Below are positions 8,999 to 18,444 of a DNA stretch of 64,000 bases, piece after piece (positions within the stretch are counted from its first letter, which is position 1; every line of letters begins with the position of its first letter). Origin of the DNA: Mycolicibacterium aichiense (GTDB lineage Bacteria; Actinomycetota; Actinomycetes; Mycobacteriales; Mycobacteriaceae). The stretch is taken from the NCBI RefSeq assembly GCF_010726245.1, contig NZ_AP022561.1:682001-746000 (forward strand), in the 5' to 3' direction. A model generated the notes under the pieces. It was given only the letters and a program-made list of their open reading frames with translations, was not told the DNA's origin and searched no databases. Made by a program: the position numbers and the translations under genes.

Positions 8999-9169
8999 GA
9001 TCTCCTCGCCGGGGCTGTCGAGAGACTTATCGAATGGTTGACAGTAACTGCGACTGTAGACAATTCCACAACGGGAGACAATCAACCGCGGGCAGTGCGC
9101 CGAAACCGACACATCGCCGCGAAAGTGCGAGTGCCGGGCGCCGTAACGTCGATCTCGGCCTGCCGTGGC

Positions 9170-10081
9170 TCAGGCCGTGAGCAGCGGCGCCATCCAGGCG
9201 ATTTCGCCGGGCAGCTGCGAACTCCAGTAACCGCCGTCGTGGCCGCCGGGCGAGAACCCGCCGGCAGGCGGGTTGGGCAGCTGGGCGATGAACTGCTTGG
9301 TTGCTGAATAAAACGGATCGCTGTTGCCGCAGTCGATCCGGATCGGGATCGACGCCAGTGCCGGCAGGCCGAACACGGTGTTGGCGGCGAAGTCGTCGGG
9401 ACCGTCGAACGCACCGGGTGCCGCCGCGCCCGACGACAGCCACAGGGCCGGGCTGACCGCGGTGATCGCGGCCGTGCGGGCCGGACCGAGGCGCGCCCCC
9501 AGCAGCAGGGCCCCGTAGCCGCCCATCGACCAGCCAAGAAACGCCACCCGAGAGGTGTCCAGGCCTTGGCTGCCGAGCATCGGGATCAGCTCGTCGAGCA
9601 CCATTTTCCCGGAATCCTCACCCGAGGCCCGTTGGTGCCAGTAGCTGCCGCCACCGTCGACGGCGACCACCGCGAACGGCGGCAACCCAGCCTGAACTGC
9701 TTGCGCCAGGCCCTGTTCGACGCCACCGGCCATCACCCCGGCGGCGTCCTGCCCCTTGCCGTGCAACGCGATGACCGGCCGCAACGGCGTGGTCTGCCCG
9801 GGCGGGCGGGCGATCGCCCAGTTGGTGTTGACCCCGCCGCGCGCGGCCGAGACGAACGACCCGGTGACCATCGTGGGGGCGGCGGCGCCCGCCGCGGGCG
9901 GCTCCAGCGGGGCGGGCGGTGCCAGGGGAGCGCCGACGCCGGTCATCGCGACGTCCGGCCGTACGAGCGCAGTCGCGGGATCCAGGGCACGGCCGGCAGC
10001 GAAGGCACCCGCGGCACCCGCAACGGCTCCGGCGCCGAGTCGCAGAACTGCGCGACGGCTCAGGTTCGCCATGCGGGCCAT
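9170..10081 (-). CDS. Tat-exported esterase, alpha/beta hydrolase (Rv0774c-like)
   Basis: A 303-residue secreted hydrolase. The N-terminus has a twin-arginine signal (NLSRRAVLRLGAGA, arginines at 9-10) followed by an alanine-rich hydrophobic segment. The mature part has the esterase fold with the nucleophile elbow GWSMGGYGA, and a late SPGGHDGGYW with the probable catalytic His. It resembles the exported esterase at the same position in M. tuberculosis (Rv0774c) and antigen-85/esterase-D-type folds. Substrate is unknown but likely an acyl ester at the envelope. It is divergent from a TetR gene across about 125 bases. Confidence 0.85.
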   Translation of the reverse strand: MARMANLSRRAVLRLGAGAVAGAAGAFAAGRALDPATALVRPDVAMTGVGAPLAPPAPLEPPAAGAAAPTMVTGSFVSAARGGVNTNWAIARPPGQTTPLRPVIALHGKGQDAAGVMAGGVEQGLAQAVQAGLPPFAVVAVDGGGSYWHQRASGEDSGKMVLDELIPMLGSQGLDTSRVAFLGWSMGGYGALLLGARLGPARTAAITAVSPALWLSSGAAAPGAFDGPDDFAANTVFGLPALASIPIRIDCGNSDPFYSATKQFIAQLPNPPAGGFSPGGHDGGYWSSQLPGEIAWMAPLLTA

Positions 10082-10206
10082 CTTGCCATCGCGCCATGGA
10101 GTGGGCGATCGAGCCTAATGGCACCGCGATGCCAGGTGATGATTCTTCTCCAAAGAGCGATGTCCCGTTGACGCTGCTGGCAGCATTGCTGAACGTGACG
10201 GCAGCG

Positions 10207-10815
10207 ATGACGCCCAAAGGCGAGCGGCGACGGTATGCGCTGATCAGCGCTGCCGCCGAGCTGCTTCGCGAGGGCGGATTCGAAGCGGTGCGCCATCGTT
10301 CGGTGGCGCGTCGGGCAGGGTTGCCGCTGGCGTCCACCACCTACTACTTCTCCTCGCTGGACGACCTCGTGCTCAAAGCCGTCGAATACATCTGTGCGGT
10401 GGAAACCGCGCAGCTGCGGGCCCGGGTGGACGCGCTCCCACGTCGGCGGCGCGGTGCGGAGGCGATTGCCGACGTGTTGGTCGACCTGCTGGTCGGCGAT
10501 CCCGACGGGGAGGCGAGCAGCGAAAAACTGATCTCGCGATACGAGCGCTACATTGCCTGCGCCCGGCACCCGGAACTGCGCGAAATCCAGCACCGGCTGG
10601 CTCGGCAGCGGGTCGACGCCGTGCTGTCGGCCATGGCACGCTCGGGCCGCAATGTGCGGACCGATCTGGTGACCGCTCTGGTCAACGCGGTCGACGGGTC
10701 GGTGGTCTCGGCTCTGGTCAGCGACGGCGACGGTCCGCGAGAGGTGGCCAGGGCCACGGTCATGGACGTGATCGACGTGTTGGTCCCGATCGACGAGCGC
10801 ACCGTCCGGGTCTGA
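10207..10815 (+). CDS. TetR-family transcriptional regulator (Rv0775-like)
   Basis: About 202 residues from ATG 10207; a GTG at 10195 is an alternative. The open frame extends far upstream, but only through sequence antisense to the esterase gene. The N-terminal DNA-binding domain reads RYALISAAAELLREGGFEAV and then HRSVARRAGLPLASTTYYF, a typical TetR recognition helix with its YYF ending. The C-terminal domain is helical and unassigned. It is divergent from the esterase and closely followed by an SDR gene, and either could be its target. Confidence 0.85.
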   Translation: MTPKGERRRYALISAAAELLREGGFEAVRHRSVARRAGLPLASTTYYFSSLDDLVLKAVEYICAVETAQLRARVDALPRRRRGAEAIADVLVDLLVGDPDGEASSEKLISRYERYIACARHPELREIQHRLARQRVDAVLSAMARSGRNVRTDLVTALVNAVDGSVVSALVSDGDGPREVARATVMDVIDVLVPIDERTVRV

Positions 10816-10833
10816 GCGATTACGTTCGAAGAC

Positions 10834-11832
10834 ATGGATCTCTCCGGGCTTGCCCGGCCGGCTACCGAACTGCTCGACGGCGTGATGGACCGGGCGCTGG
10901 TCGTGGGTTACACCAAGATCGGCTCGGGCCTGCGAAGGCACTGGTGGGCTGCGGATGCCGACCCGCAGGCTCTGCTGGGCAAACGGGTGGTGGTCGCAGG
11001 CGCGACGGCAGGAATCGGTCTGGCGATGGCGCGCTCGTTCGCCGCGCTGGGTGCGACGGTCCACCTGCTGGGCCGCAATCCCGAGAAGGTGGAGACGTCG
11101 TGCGCCGCGATCCGGGAATCGGTGGCAGGCGCCCACGTGGTCGGCGAGGTGTGCGACGTCTCGGACCTCGATGCGGTGCGGGACTGGACAACCGACTTCG
11201 CCAACCGGGTCCCTGCGCTCAACGGCCTGGTCCACAACGCCGGCCTCATGCCCAAGGACCGCGTCCTCACGCGTGAGGGCCATGAGGTGCAGCTGGCCAC
11301 GCACGTGCTCGGTCCGCATCTGATGACCGAGCGGCTGCTGCCGCTGCTGCGGGCGGCAGGCGGGGCGTCGGTGGTGTGGGTGTCCTCGGGCGGCATGTAC
11401 AGCTCGCCGCTGGTGGTCGACGATCTGGAGTTCCGGCGCGGCTACAACGGGGTGCGGGCGTACGCGCGGACCAAGAAAATGCAAGTGGTGCTTGCCGACT
11501 CGTGGGCGCGCCGGCTGGCAGGCACCGACATCCGGGTGGAGAGCATGCATCCCGGCTGGGTGGACACCCCAGGTGTGGCCGAGTACCTGCCGCGGTTTCG
11601 GGTCCTCACCCGGCCGCTGCTGCGCGACGTGGCCGACGGCGCCGACACCGCGGTCTGGCTGGTCGCCACCCGGCCGGAGTCCAAGCCCGGGCATTTCTGG
11701 CATGACCGCCGCCAGCGGCCGACCACATTCGGCTGGCAACGCCACGAAAACCCGGTGACGGTGCGGCGCCTGCTGGAACAGGTGAGCAGGCTGACCGGGA
11801 CGCCGGACGAGTGGACCGGCCTGCGGGCCTGA
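10834..11832 (+). CDS. Short-chain dehydrogenase, DHRS12-like
   Basis: A 332-residue NAD(P)-dependent oxidoreductase. The cofactor loop is AGATAGIG (residues 55-62), the NAG motif is at about 135-137, Ser184/185 precedes the active site, and the catalytic pair is Tyr210 and Lys214 (YARTK). About 45 residues precede the Rossmann fold. That extension and the GWVDTPGV segment match DHRS12-like dehydrogenases. Substrate unknown. It starts 18 bases after the TetR gene and is probably co-transcribed with it. Confidence 0.87.
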   Translation: MDLSGLARPATELLDGVMDRALVVGYTKIGSGLRRHWWAADADPQALLGKRVVVAGATAGIGLAMARSFAALGATVHLLGRNPEKVETSCAAIRESVAGAHVVGEVCDVSDLDAVRDWTTDFANRVPALNGLVHNAGLMPKDRVLTREGHEVQLATHVLGPHLMTERLLPLLRAAGGASVVWVSSGGMYSSPLVVDDLEFRRGYNGVRAYARTKKMQVVLADSWARRLAGTDIRVESMHPGWVDTPGVAEYLPRFRVLTRPLLRDVADGADTAVWLVATRPESKPGHFWHDRRQRPTTFGWQRHENPVTVRRLLEQVSRLTGTPDEWTGLRA

Positions 11833-11850
11833 GAAGCGTTCCGCAGGGAC

Positions 11851-12585
11851 CTAATTCGACGGCGGCGTGGGCGTGACGATGCAACCGGTGTCCGGATCGC
11901 CGTAGATCGTGGCGTCGCCCGGTCGGGTCGAGAAGAACAGCGCGACATAGGCGCACACCACGGCATCGATCGGGTCCTCGGCCCGGCGCAACTCGGACTT
12001 GCGGGTGGCGGTGCGCACCGACTCGGCGAGGCGGAGCCAACCGTCGTCGTCGCGGACCATCAGCGGCGGGCTGGCGTCGTGCAGGCTTTCGATGAAGCCG
12101 ACCAGCCGGTGAAGCTCTGCCTGCAACTGCGTGAAATCGCGGCCCGGCTTGTGCTTGTACTTCAGCGTGCGTTCCAGTCCGAACAACACCACGCCCGCCG
12201 CATGCGGGAACACCTCCAACGCCTTTCGCGGCGAGGACGAGCGAGGGTCGAGATCCAGGTCCAATGCCCGGCACAGTCGCGCACCGCGCCCGCCGTCGGC
12301 GAACCAGGCCAGCCCGGTGTTCGCCGGATAGGCGCCGGCCTCGAAGCGGCGGAAGTCCCGGTTCAACTGTGTCTCGCCCGGCCGCGTGCCGGTCGGATTC
12401 GTCACCACCAGCGGGGCGTCGACGGCGACCACGCACGGACCGGCGGTGAAGGGCGCCAGCTGGGCCAGGATGTCGGCGTCGTCGCCGGCCGCCGCAACGT
12501 GCCGCAGCGACCCTCCTGCGTCGACGACGGCAACCCCGGTCGGATTGCGGTCACCCCAGGCTAGGTCGACGCCGGCGAAGTACAC
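11851..12585 (-). CDS. DUF429-family protein (Rv0776c-like)
   Basis: A protein of about 244 residues that begins YFAGVDLAWGDRNPTGVAV after a GTG at 12585, which is the DUF429 RNase-H-like opening with an early acidic residue. Later conserved parts include AVDAPLVVTN, TRPGETQLNRDFRRF and RRAEDPIDAVVCAYVA. An upstream start at 12630 would overlap purB, so the shorter form is preferred. The family may be a nuclease-fold protein, but no activity is established. It is divergent from purB. Confidence 0.8.
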   Translation of the reverse strand: MYFAGVDLAWGDRNPTGVAVVDAGGSLRHVAAAGDDADILAQLAPFTAGPCVVAVDAPLVVTNPTGTRPGETQLNRDFRRFEAGAYPANTGLAWFADGGRGARLCRALDLDLDPRSSSPRKALEVFPHAAGVVLFGLERTLKYKHKPGRDFTQLQAELHRLVGFIESLHDASPPLMVRDDDGWLRLAESVRTATRKSELRRAEDPIDAVVCAYVALFFSTRPGDATIYGDPDTGCIVTPTPPSN

Positions 12586-12623
12586 GCAGGCCAGCTTGCC
12601 CGACGACCGTAAGCTAATGCGTT

Positions 12624-14042
12624 GTGACAATCCCCAATGTGCTGGCCGGCCGGTACGCCAGCGCGGACATGGTGGCGATCTGGTCGCCCGAAGCCAAGAT
12701 CGTCGCCGAGCGCCGGCTGTGGCTGGCGGTGCTGCGCGCCCAGTCCGAACTCGGTGTGGACGTGCCCGAAGGCGTGGTCGAGGACTACGAGCGGGTGCTC
12801 GATCAGGTCGACCTCGCGTCGATCGCGGCGCGTGAACGGGTCACCCGCCACGACGTGAAGGCCCGCATCGAGGAATTCAATGCCCTGGCCGGACATGAGC
12901 ACGTGCACAAGGGCATGACCAGCCGTGACCTCACCGAGAACGTCGAGCAGTTGCAGATCCGCCGCTCGCTGGAACTGGTGCATGCCCACGGGGTTGCCGT
13001 GGCGGCACGCCTGGCCGAGCGCGCGGTGCTCTACCGCGATGTGGTGATGGCCGGCCGCAGCCACAACGTCGCCGCGCAGGCCACCACGCTGGGCAAGCGG
13101 TTCGCGTCGGCCGCCGAGGAAACCCTGATCGCTCTGGAACGGGTTCGTGAGCTGATCGACCGCTATCCGCTGCGTGGCATCAAAGGCCCGATGGGCACCG
13201 CGCAGGACATGCTCGACCTGTTCGACGGCGACGCCGTCCGGCTGGCCGAACTGGAACGCCGAGTCGCCGAATTCCTGGGCTTCAACGCCGTTTTCACCAG
13301 CGTCGGCCAGGTCTACCCGCGGTCGCTGGACCACGATGTGGTCTCGGCGCTGGTTCAGCTGGGTGCCGGCCCGTCGTCGTTCGCGCACACCGTGCGGTTG
13401 ATGGCCGGACACGAGTTGGTCACCGAGGGCTTCGCGCCCGGACAGGTCGGCTCGTCGGCGATGCCGCACAAGATGAACACCCGCAGCTGTGAGCGGGTCA
13501 ACGGGCTGCAGGTGGTGCTGCGCGGCTACGCGTCGATGGCCGCGGAACTGGCAGGCGCGCAATGGAATGAGGGCGACGTCTTCTGTTCGGTGGTGCGCCG
13601 GGTGGCGCTGCCGGACGCGTTCTTCGCCATCGACGGGCAGATCGAGACGTTCCTGACTGTGCTCGATGAGTTCGGTGCCTATCCCGCGGTGATCCAGCGG
13701 GAGCTGGATCGCTACCTGCCGTTCCTGGCCACCACCAAGGTGCTGATCGCGGCGGTGCGGGCCGGTGTGGGCCGCGAGACCGCGCACGAGGTCATCAAGG
13801 AACACGCGGTGGCGGTCGCGCTGGCGATGCGGGAGAAGGGTGCCGAACCCGACCTGCTGGATCGGTTGGCCGCCGACGAGCGACTGCCGCTGGACCGGGC
13901 AGCACTGGACGCCGCGCTGGCCGACAAGGCGGCGTTCACCGGGGCGGCGGGAAGTCAGGTCGACCAGGTGATCGTCGCGGTGGACCGCGTGGTCAGCGAC
14001 TATCCCGACGCCGCCAGATACTCGCCCGGCGCGATTCTGTAG
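12624..14042 (+). CDS. purB: Adenylosuccinate lyase
   Basis: A 472-residue enzyme that removes fumarate from SAICAR and from adenylosuccinate in purine synthesis. The fumarase-superfamily signature [10 protein letters not shown] (residues 276-285) carries the catalytic serine loop. [12 protein letters not shown] (about 95-106) binds substrate, and His147 in GRSHNV is the probable general acid. The GTG start at 12624 gives the standard N-terminus. Five bases separate it from cyp126, so the two are likely one transcript, as in M. tuberculosis (Rv0777-Rv0778). Confidence 0.98.
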   Translation: MTIPNVLAGRYASADMVAIWSPEAKIVAERRLWLAVLRAQSELGVDVPEGVVEDYERVLDQVDLASIAARERVTRHDVKARIEEFNALAGHEHVHKGMTSRDLTENVEQLQIRRSLELVHAHGVAVAARLAERAVLYRDVVMAGRSHNVAAQATTLGKRFASAAEETLIALERVRELIDRYPLRGIKGPMGTAQDMLDLFDGDAVRLAELERRVAEFLGFNAVFTSVGQVYPRSLDHDVVSALVQLGAGPSSFAHTVRLMAGHELVTEGFAPGQVGSSAMPHKMNTRSCERVNGLQVVLRGYASMAAELAGAQWNEGDVFCSVVRRVALPDAFFAIDGQIETFLTVLDEFGAYPAVIQRELDRYLPFLATTKVLIAAVRAGVGRETAHEVIKEHAVAVALAMREKGAEPDLLDRLAADERLPLDRAALDAALADKAAFTGAAGSQVDQVIVAVDRVVSDYPDAARYSPGAIL

Positions 14043-14046
14043 ACCA

Positions 14047-15273
14047 ATGTTGCTGCGCGACATCGACTTCACCGACCTCGACAACTTCGCCGAGGGTTTT
14101 CCGCACCACTTGTTCGCGATTCACCGCCGCGACGCGCCGGTGTACTGGCACTCACCGACTGACAACACGCCGGACGGCGAAGGGTTCTGGTCGGTGGCCA
14201 CCCATCCGGAAACCCTTGCCGTGCTGCGAGATCAGGACACCTACTCGTCGGTGACCGGCGGTGACCGCCCGTTCGGTGGCACGCTGCTGCAGGATCTGTC
14301 GATCGCCGGTCAGGTGCTCAACATGATGGACGACCCGCGGCACACCCGCATCAGGCGCCTGGTCAGCTCGGGCCTGACCCCGCGGATGATCGGCCGGGTC
14401 GAGGACGACCTGCGCCAGCGCACCCGGGTGCTGCTGGACGCGGTTCAGCCCGGGGTGCCCTTCGATTTCCTGGTTGAGGTGGCCGCCGAACTACCCATGC
14501 AGATGATCTGCATCCTGCTGGGAGTGCCGGAGAGCGAACGGCATTGGCTGTTCCGTGCCATCGAACCGAGCTTCGACTTCGGGGATTCCCGCAAGGGTGA
14601 GATCGGCACCATGTCGATCGAAGAGGCGGGATCACGGATCTACGCCTACGGCTCTGAGCTCATCGCGAAGAAACGTGCCGAGCCCGGTGACGACATGCTG
14701 TCGGTGGTGGCCAACGCCACCGTCGACGATCCGGATGCGCCGTCGCTCAGCGACATCGAGCTCTACCTGTTCTTCAACCTGTTGTTCAGCGCGGGTGCGG
14801 AAACCACCCGCAACGCGGTCGCCGGTGGGCTGCTGGCGCTGGCGCAGCACCCCGACCAGCGCGCGCGACTGCGGGCGGATCCCGCGCTGTTGCCGACGGC
14901 GGTGGAGGAGATCGTCCGGTGGACCTCGCCGTCACCGTCCAAGCGGCGCACCGCAACCCGGGACACCGAGCTCGGAGGGTGCTCGATCCGGGCGGGCGAC
15001 AAGGTATTGGTGTGGGAGGGCTCGGCCAACCGCGACGGCTCGGTGTTCGACGACCCCGACTCTTTCGACGTTGGGCGTAAGCGCAACCCGCACTTGGGTT
15101 TCGGTCAAGGTGTGCACTACTGCCTGGGCGCCAACCTGGCCCGACTGGAGCTGCGCGTGCTCTACGAGGAACTGCTGACCCGCTTCGCGGAGATCAACGT
15201 GGTCAAGCCGGTCGAGTGGGCTCGCAGCAACCGGCACACCGGCATTCGGCACCTGTACGTCGAGCTTGGCTGA
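14047..15273 (+). CDS. cyp126: Cytochrome P450 CYP126
   Basis: A 408-residue P450. It closely resembles M. tuberculosis CYP126 throughout: [19 protein letters not shown] at the start, [20 protein letters not shown], the oxygen helix [10 protein letters not shown], and [11 protein letters not shown]. The heme loop [19 protein letters not shown] places the ligand at Cys359. The physiological substrate of CYP126 is unsettled. It follows purB by four bases, a linkage kept across mycobacteria that has never been explained functionally. Confidence 0.95.
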   Translation: MLLRDIDFTDLDNFAEGFPHHLFAIHRRDAPVYWHSPTDNTPDGEGFWSVATHPETLAVLRDQDTYSSVTGGDRPFGGTLLQDLSIAGQVLNMMDDPRHTRIRRLVSSGLTPRMIGRVEDDLRQRTRVLLDAVQPGVPFDFLVEVAAELPMQMICILLGVPESERHWLFRAIEPSFDFGDSRKGEIGTMSIEEAGSRIYAYGSELIAKKRAEPGDDMLSVVANATVDDPDAPSLSDIELYLFFNLLFSAGAETTRNAVAGGLLALAQHPDQRARLRADPALLPTAVEEIVRWTSPSPSKRRTATRDTELGGCSIRAGDKVLVWEGSANRDGSVFDDPDSFDVGRKRNPHLGFGQGVHYCLGANLARLELRVLYEELLTRFAEINVVKPVEWARSNRHTGIRHLYVELG

Positions 15274-15274
15274 C

Positions 15275-16216
15275 ATGCGGCCGCCGCCCGACGTGTTCGC
15301 GGCGGTGATGGCCACCGGCATCGTGTCGATCGCTGCCGCCGACCACGGGTATCGCCGGCTCAGCGTGGCGCTGGCCGTGATCGCCGTGGCTGCGTTGCCG
15401 GTGCTCGTCGTGGCTTGCGCGTCGTCGTGGCGGCGGTCGGCGCCGGAATTCGGCGACCCCGACGTGCTGCTGCGGCTGTTCACCTACGTCGCGGCGTGCG
15501 CGGTACTGGGTGCGCGACTGGCCGAATACCGCACTGTGCTGTGGATCCTGGCCGGTCTGTCATTGCAGTTCTGGCTCACGCTGACGCCGCTGGTGGTCCG
15601 GCGGATGTGGCGGATCCGCTGGATCGGGTTGCGCGACCGTTCGCATGGCGCGTGGGAGCTGGCCAGTGTGGCCACCTCGGGGCTGGCCATCCTGTCGGCG
15701 GATCTGGACTGGCTGTTCGGTGCGCTGTTGTTCTGGGCGCTGGCGCTGGCGGCGTACGTTGCGATGACCGCGCTGATCCTCTGGCGGGCCTTCCACGAGC
15801 GGTTCACCCCGGGTGGGTTCGAACCCGACGGCTGGATCCTGATGGGCGCCCTGGCGATCGCGACCCTGGCCGGCGATCGGATCCACCGCATCTGGCCGTC
15901 GGACGCCGCCGTCGCGGTCACCGTGCTCACCTGGGTGCTTGCGACACTGTGGATTCCGGTGCTGGCCTACTTCGCGATCCGGCGACTCAGTCTTCCCGCA
16001 GCGTGGGGGTTTCGGGCAGTGTGGTGGGCGATGGTGTTCCCGCTCGGCATGTACTCGGCGGCAACGTTCGCGATGGCTGCCGAAACGAGGTGGCGCGGAC
16101 TGCACACCGTCTCGCTGGTGTTCTTCTGGGTGGCGTTGGCCGCGTGGGTCATTGTGGCCGCGGGCGGGCTGCTCTATCTGCGGTCACATCACCGCGTGAC
16201 CGGCATCGACCGGTAG
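15275..16216 (+). CDS. TDT-family carrier (TehA/SLAC1-like membrane protein)
   Basis: A 313-residue integral membrane protein with about ten hydrophobic helices. The opening MATGIVSIAA and the late segment WWAMVFPLGMYSAATFAMA are characteristic of the tellurite-resistance/dicarboxylate transporter family, which includes TehA, SLAC1 and sulfite exporter Ssu1. The transported anion is not predictable. ATG 15275 begins two bases after the cyp126 stop; a TTG at 15266 would overlap it. The 3' end overlaps the convergent SDR gene by 33 bases. It marks the left edge of an accessory segment. Confidence 0.82.
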   Translation: MRPPPDVFAAVMATGIVSIAAADHGYRRLSVALAVIAVAALPVLVVACASSWRRSAPEFGDPDVLLRLFTYVAACAVLGARLAEYRTVLWILAGLSLQFWLTLTPLVVRRMWRIRWIGLRDRSHGAWELASVATSGLAILSADLDWLFGALLFWALALAAYVAMTALILWRAFHERFTPGGFEPDGWILMGALAIATLAGDRIHRIWPSDAAVAVTVLTWVLATLWIPVLAYFAIRRLSLPAAWGFRAVWWAMVFPLGMYSAATFAMAAETRWRGLHTVSLVFFWVALAAWVIVAAGGLLYLRSHHRVTGIDR

Positions 16217-17005
16217 CGCGACGCCGGTGATATAGCGGGCCTTGGGGCCGGCCAGGAAAACCACCACGTTGGTGACGTCCTCGGCATCGACGAACGGGAC
16301 CGGCAACAGGTTGGCCGACAGCGCGGCGCCGTTCGGGTTCTCCTGGAACGTCTTGAGCGTGTGATCGTTGAGGATCATCGGGGTGCCGACGCCGCTGGGG
16401 TGGACCGTGTTGACCCGGATGTTGTGCTGGGCATAGGCATTGGCCGCGGAGCGCATCAGTCCGACGACGCCGTGCTTGGCCGCGGCATAGGCGAACATCG
16501 CCGCGCTGCCGTCACCGCCCTTGCCGACCAGACCCTGCGCCGAACTCGTCAAGATGATCGAGCCGCCGCGGCCCTTGCGGATGATCGAGGGCACGGTCGC
16601 AACGATGGTGTGCCACACCCCGGTGAGGTTGGTCTCGACGATGTCGCGGTACACCTCGGTGTCGAGCGGGTCCTTGCGACCGATCGCCACCACCCCTGCG
16701 TTGGCCACCACGATGTCGATCTCTCCGAGCGCGTCCACCCCGCCGCGCACCCCGGCCGCCACGGCGTCGAGGTCGCGCACATCGGCGACGACCGGAACGA
16801 TGCGCCTGCCCTGGGCCTCCACGAGGCGGACGGTCTCGTCGAGGTCGTCCTTGGTGGCCAGCGGGTAGGGGATCGAGTCGATGTCCGCACAGCGATCGAT
16901 CGCGATGATGTCGGCCCCCTCGGCGGCCAGGGCGACGGCGTGACTGCGGCCCTGCCCGCGGGCAGCGCCGGTGACGACTGCGACGGTGTCGTTGAGGTCT
17001 CCCAC
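16184..17005 (-). CDS. Mycofactocin-type short-chain dehydrogenase
   Basis: A 273-residue SDR starting at GTG 17005. It carries the cofactor loop VTGAARGQGRSHAV, the NAG motif (VVANAGVVAIG), and catalytic Tyr/Lys in FAYAAAKHGVVG. The insertion after the second beta strand, DSIPYPLATKDDLDETVRLV, marks the subfamily that co-occurs with mycofactocin and holds its nicotinamide non-exchangeably. Known members oxidise alcohols such as carveol. It is divergent from a TetR gene 51 bases away, with a 20-bp palindrome between them. It probably belongs with the Rieske operon beyond the TetR gene. Confidence 0.87.
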   Translation of the reverse strand: MGDLNDTVAVVTGAARGQGRSHAVALAAEGADIIAIDRCADIDSIPYPLATKDDLDETVRLVEAQGRRIVPVVADVRDLDAVAAGVRGGVDALGEIDIVVANAGVVAIGRKDPLDTEVYRDIVETNLTGVWHTIVATVPSIIRKGRGGSIILTSSAQGLVGKGGDGSAAMFAYAAAKHGVVGLMRSAANAYAQHNIRVNTVHPSGVGTPMILNDHTLKTFQENPNGAALSANLLPVPFVDAEDVTNVVVFLAGPKARYITGVALPVDAGHAVM

Positions 17006-17034
17006 GACGCGGACTCTAACCGATCGGCTCGCGA

Positions 17035-17054
17035 CTGTGAGAAGCTTCTGACAG
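17035..17054. promoter_or_regulatory. Near-perfect 20-bp palindrome, likely TetR operator
   Basis: CTGTGAGAAG followed directly by CTTCTGACAG; nine of ten base pairs are symmetric. It lies just before the ATG of the TetR gene (17057) and 30 bases from the divergent SDR start, an ideal site for repression of both. Confidence 0.6.
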
Positions 17055-17056
17055 CG

Positions 17057-17710
17057 ATGGCGAAACCCAAAGGTGCAGCGTCGGCCAATTCCTCGCTCCT
17101 CGGCCGGCCGGTGGGCGCCAACAGCGAGGAGACGAGGCAGCGCATCCTCGAGGCGACCATGCGCTGTGTCGCGGCGGTTGGCTACTCGCGGACGACGATC
17201 CGCGAGATCGCCCGCGAGGCGAACATGACCAGCGGCAGTCTCTATCACTACTTTCCGAACAAGGCCGAACTCGTCAAGGCCACCTTCGACGAGGTCGCGA
17301 CCATCGCCGTACCGCGGCTGGAGCAGGCCGCCGAAGACAACGCCGCCACCCTGGACAAACTGATGGCGGTGCTCGACGAAAGCGTTCGGGTGATGCAGGA
17401 CTACCCGCTCGCCGTCGCCTTCGACCGGGCCATCCGCGCCGAGAGCCCGCAGCACCTGCACCTCGCCGAGAACAGCGACACCCGATTCGTCGCGCTGCGC
17501 AACCTGATCCGCGACATCCTCTCCCAGGGTGCCCGGGAGAAGGTGTTGAGCCGCGGGGTGGACGTGGAGAGCGCGGCCAACGCGGTGTACATGATCTTCC
17601 GGGGTCTGAACGAATACGCCGCCAGCACACCGCCGCCCGAGGAGTACCACGCGACGGTGGCTGCACTCAAACAGCTGCTGCGGGGCCAGCTCTTCGGTCA
17701 GAGCCGGTAG
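17057..17710 (+). CDS. TetR-family transcriptional regulator
   Basis: A 217-residue regulator. About 22 polar residues precede the DNA-binding domain: EETRQRILEATMRCVAAVGY, then TTIREIAREANMTSGSLYHY with the FPNK ending. The ATG at 17057 is chosen because the upstream open frame is antisense to the SDR gene. The C-terminal helical domain is of the kind that binds acyl-type or aromatic effectors, which is inference. Operator candidates are the 20-bp palindrome directly upstream and the 28-bp one in front of the Rieske operon, although their sequences differ. The 3' end overlaps the amidohydrolase gene by 13 bases. Confidence 0.88.
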   Translation: MAKPKGAASANSSLLGRPVGANSEETRQRILEATMRCVAAVGYSRTTIREIAREANMTSGSLYHYFPNKAELVKATFDEVATIAVPRLEQAAEDNAATLDKLMAVLDESVRVMQDYPLAVAFDRAIRAESPQHLHLAENSDTRFVALRNLIRDILSQGAREKVLSRGVDVESAANAVYMIFRGLNEYAASTPPPEEYHATVAALKQLLRGQLFGQSR

Positions 17711-18444
17711 AGGTTCCGCGCGTTCGCCGCCAGCACCGCATCGACGTGGTCGGCGCCGACCGCATCGACTATCCGCGTGATATCGCTGTCCTGGAACGGA
17801 ATTGGCGCCCGGGTTGAGGGCAGGTCACTGCCGAAGACGAGCGCTGCGGGATTCGCGGTCACGATGTCGCGCATCAGGGCGTCGGGATCGGTGACGGTGA
17901 TCCGGCCGAAGCCGGTGGCCTTCACCACGGCGCCGGACTCGACCAGCCGCAGCAGCGCTCCGCCGGTGTCGTCCGACATGGCCAGGTGGTCGATGCTGAT
18001 CTGGGGCAGGGCGGCCAGGATGGGCTCCAGCTCGGTGAGATCAGCGGCGTCGAGGTAGAACTCGCAATGCCAGCCGGCGACCTCGTGCACCCGGCGGGCG
18101 AGGCTGTCGACGTCGTCGAGTGTCGCCGATCCGCCGCGGTACAGGTTGAACCGGACGGCGCGCACGCCGAAGCGGTCCAGCGTCAGGATTTTGTCGTCGG
18201 TGCAGTCACCGCGGATCTGGGTGACGCCGACGAATCCCGGACCGAGTTGTGCCAGAGCATCTTTGAGGTAACTCTGGTCGAAAGCCTGGAAGGATCCGCT
18301 GACCACGGCACCACCGGTGATGTCGAGCGGATCGACGCGCATGCGGTAGTCGGCGACGGTGAATGCTTCCGGCAGGTAGCCGTTGTTGGGTACCAGCGGA
18401 AACCGGGGATCGATGATGTGAAAATGCGCATCAAAGACGGTCAT
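17698..18444 (-). CDS. Amidohydrolase, TIM-barrel metal-dependent hydrolase
   Basis: A 248-residue amidohydrolase-2-type protein. The N-terminal FDAHFHIID supplies metal-binding His7 and His9. ISIDHLAMSD and LVFGSDLPSTRAP carry the later His and Asp ligands. Relatives hydrolyse lactones or decarboxylate aromatic acids. It is the last gene of a minus-strand catabolic operon, and its ATG overlaps the TGA of the GMC oxidoreductase gene, so it is translationally coupled. It may open a ring lactone produced by the upstream enzymes, which is inference. Confidence 0.82.
   Translation of the reverse strand: MTVFDAHFHIIDPRFPLVPNNGYLPEAFTVADYRMRVDPLDITGGAVVSGSFQAFDQSYLKDALAQLGPGFVGVTQIRGDCTDDKILTLDRFGVRAVRFNLYRGGSATLDDVDSLARRVHEVAGWHCEFYLDAADLTELEPILAALPQISIDHLAMSDDTGGALLRLVESGAVVKATGFGRITVTDPDALMRDIVTANPAALVFGSDLPSTRAPIPFQDSDITRIVDAVGADHVDAVLAANARNLYRL

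Noticed and set aside
9040..9060. Inverted ACAGT/ACTGT repeat and repeated AGACAAT in the promoter of the second P450
   Set aside because: Arms are only five bases and the direct repeats seven. This is within chance expectation for a 170-bp gap, so it is not reported as an operator.
16361..17056. A long upstream extension of the TetR gene
   Set aside because: The extension is antisense to the SDR gene. The family N-terminus and the operator palindrome both place the start at 17057.
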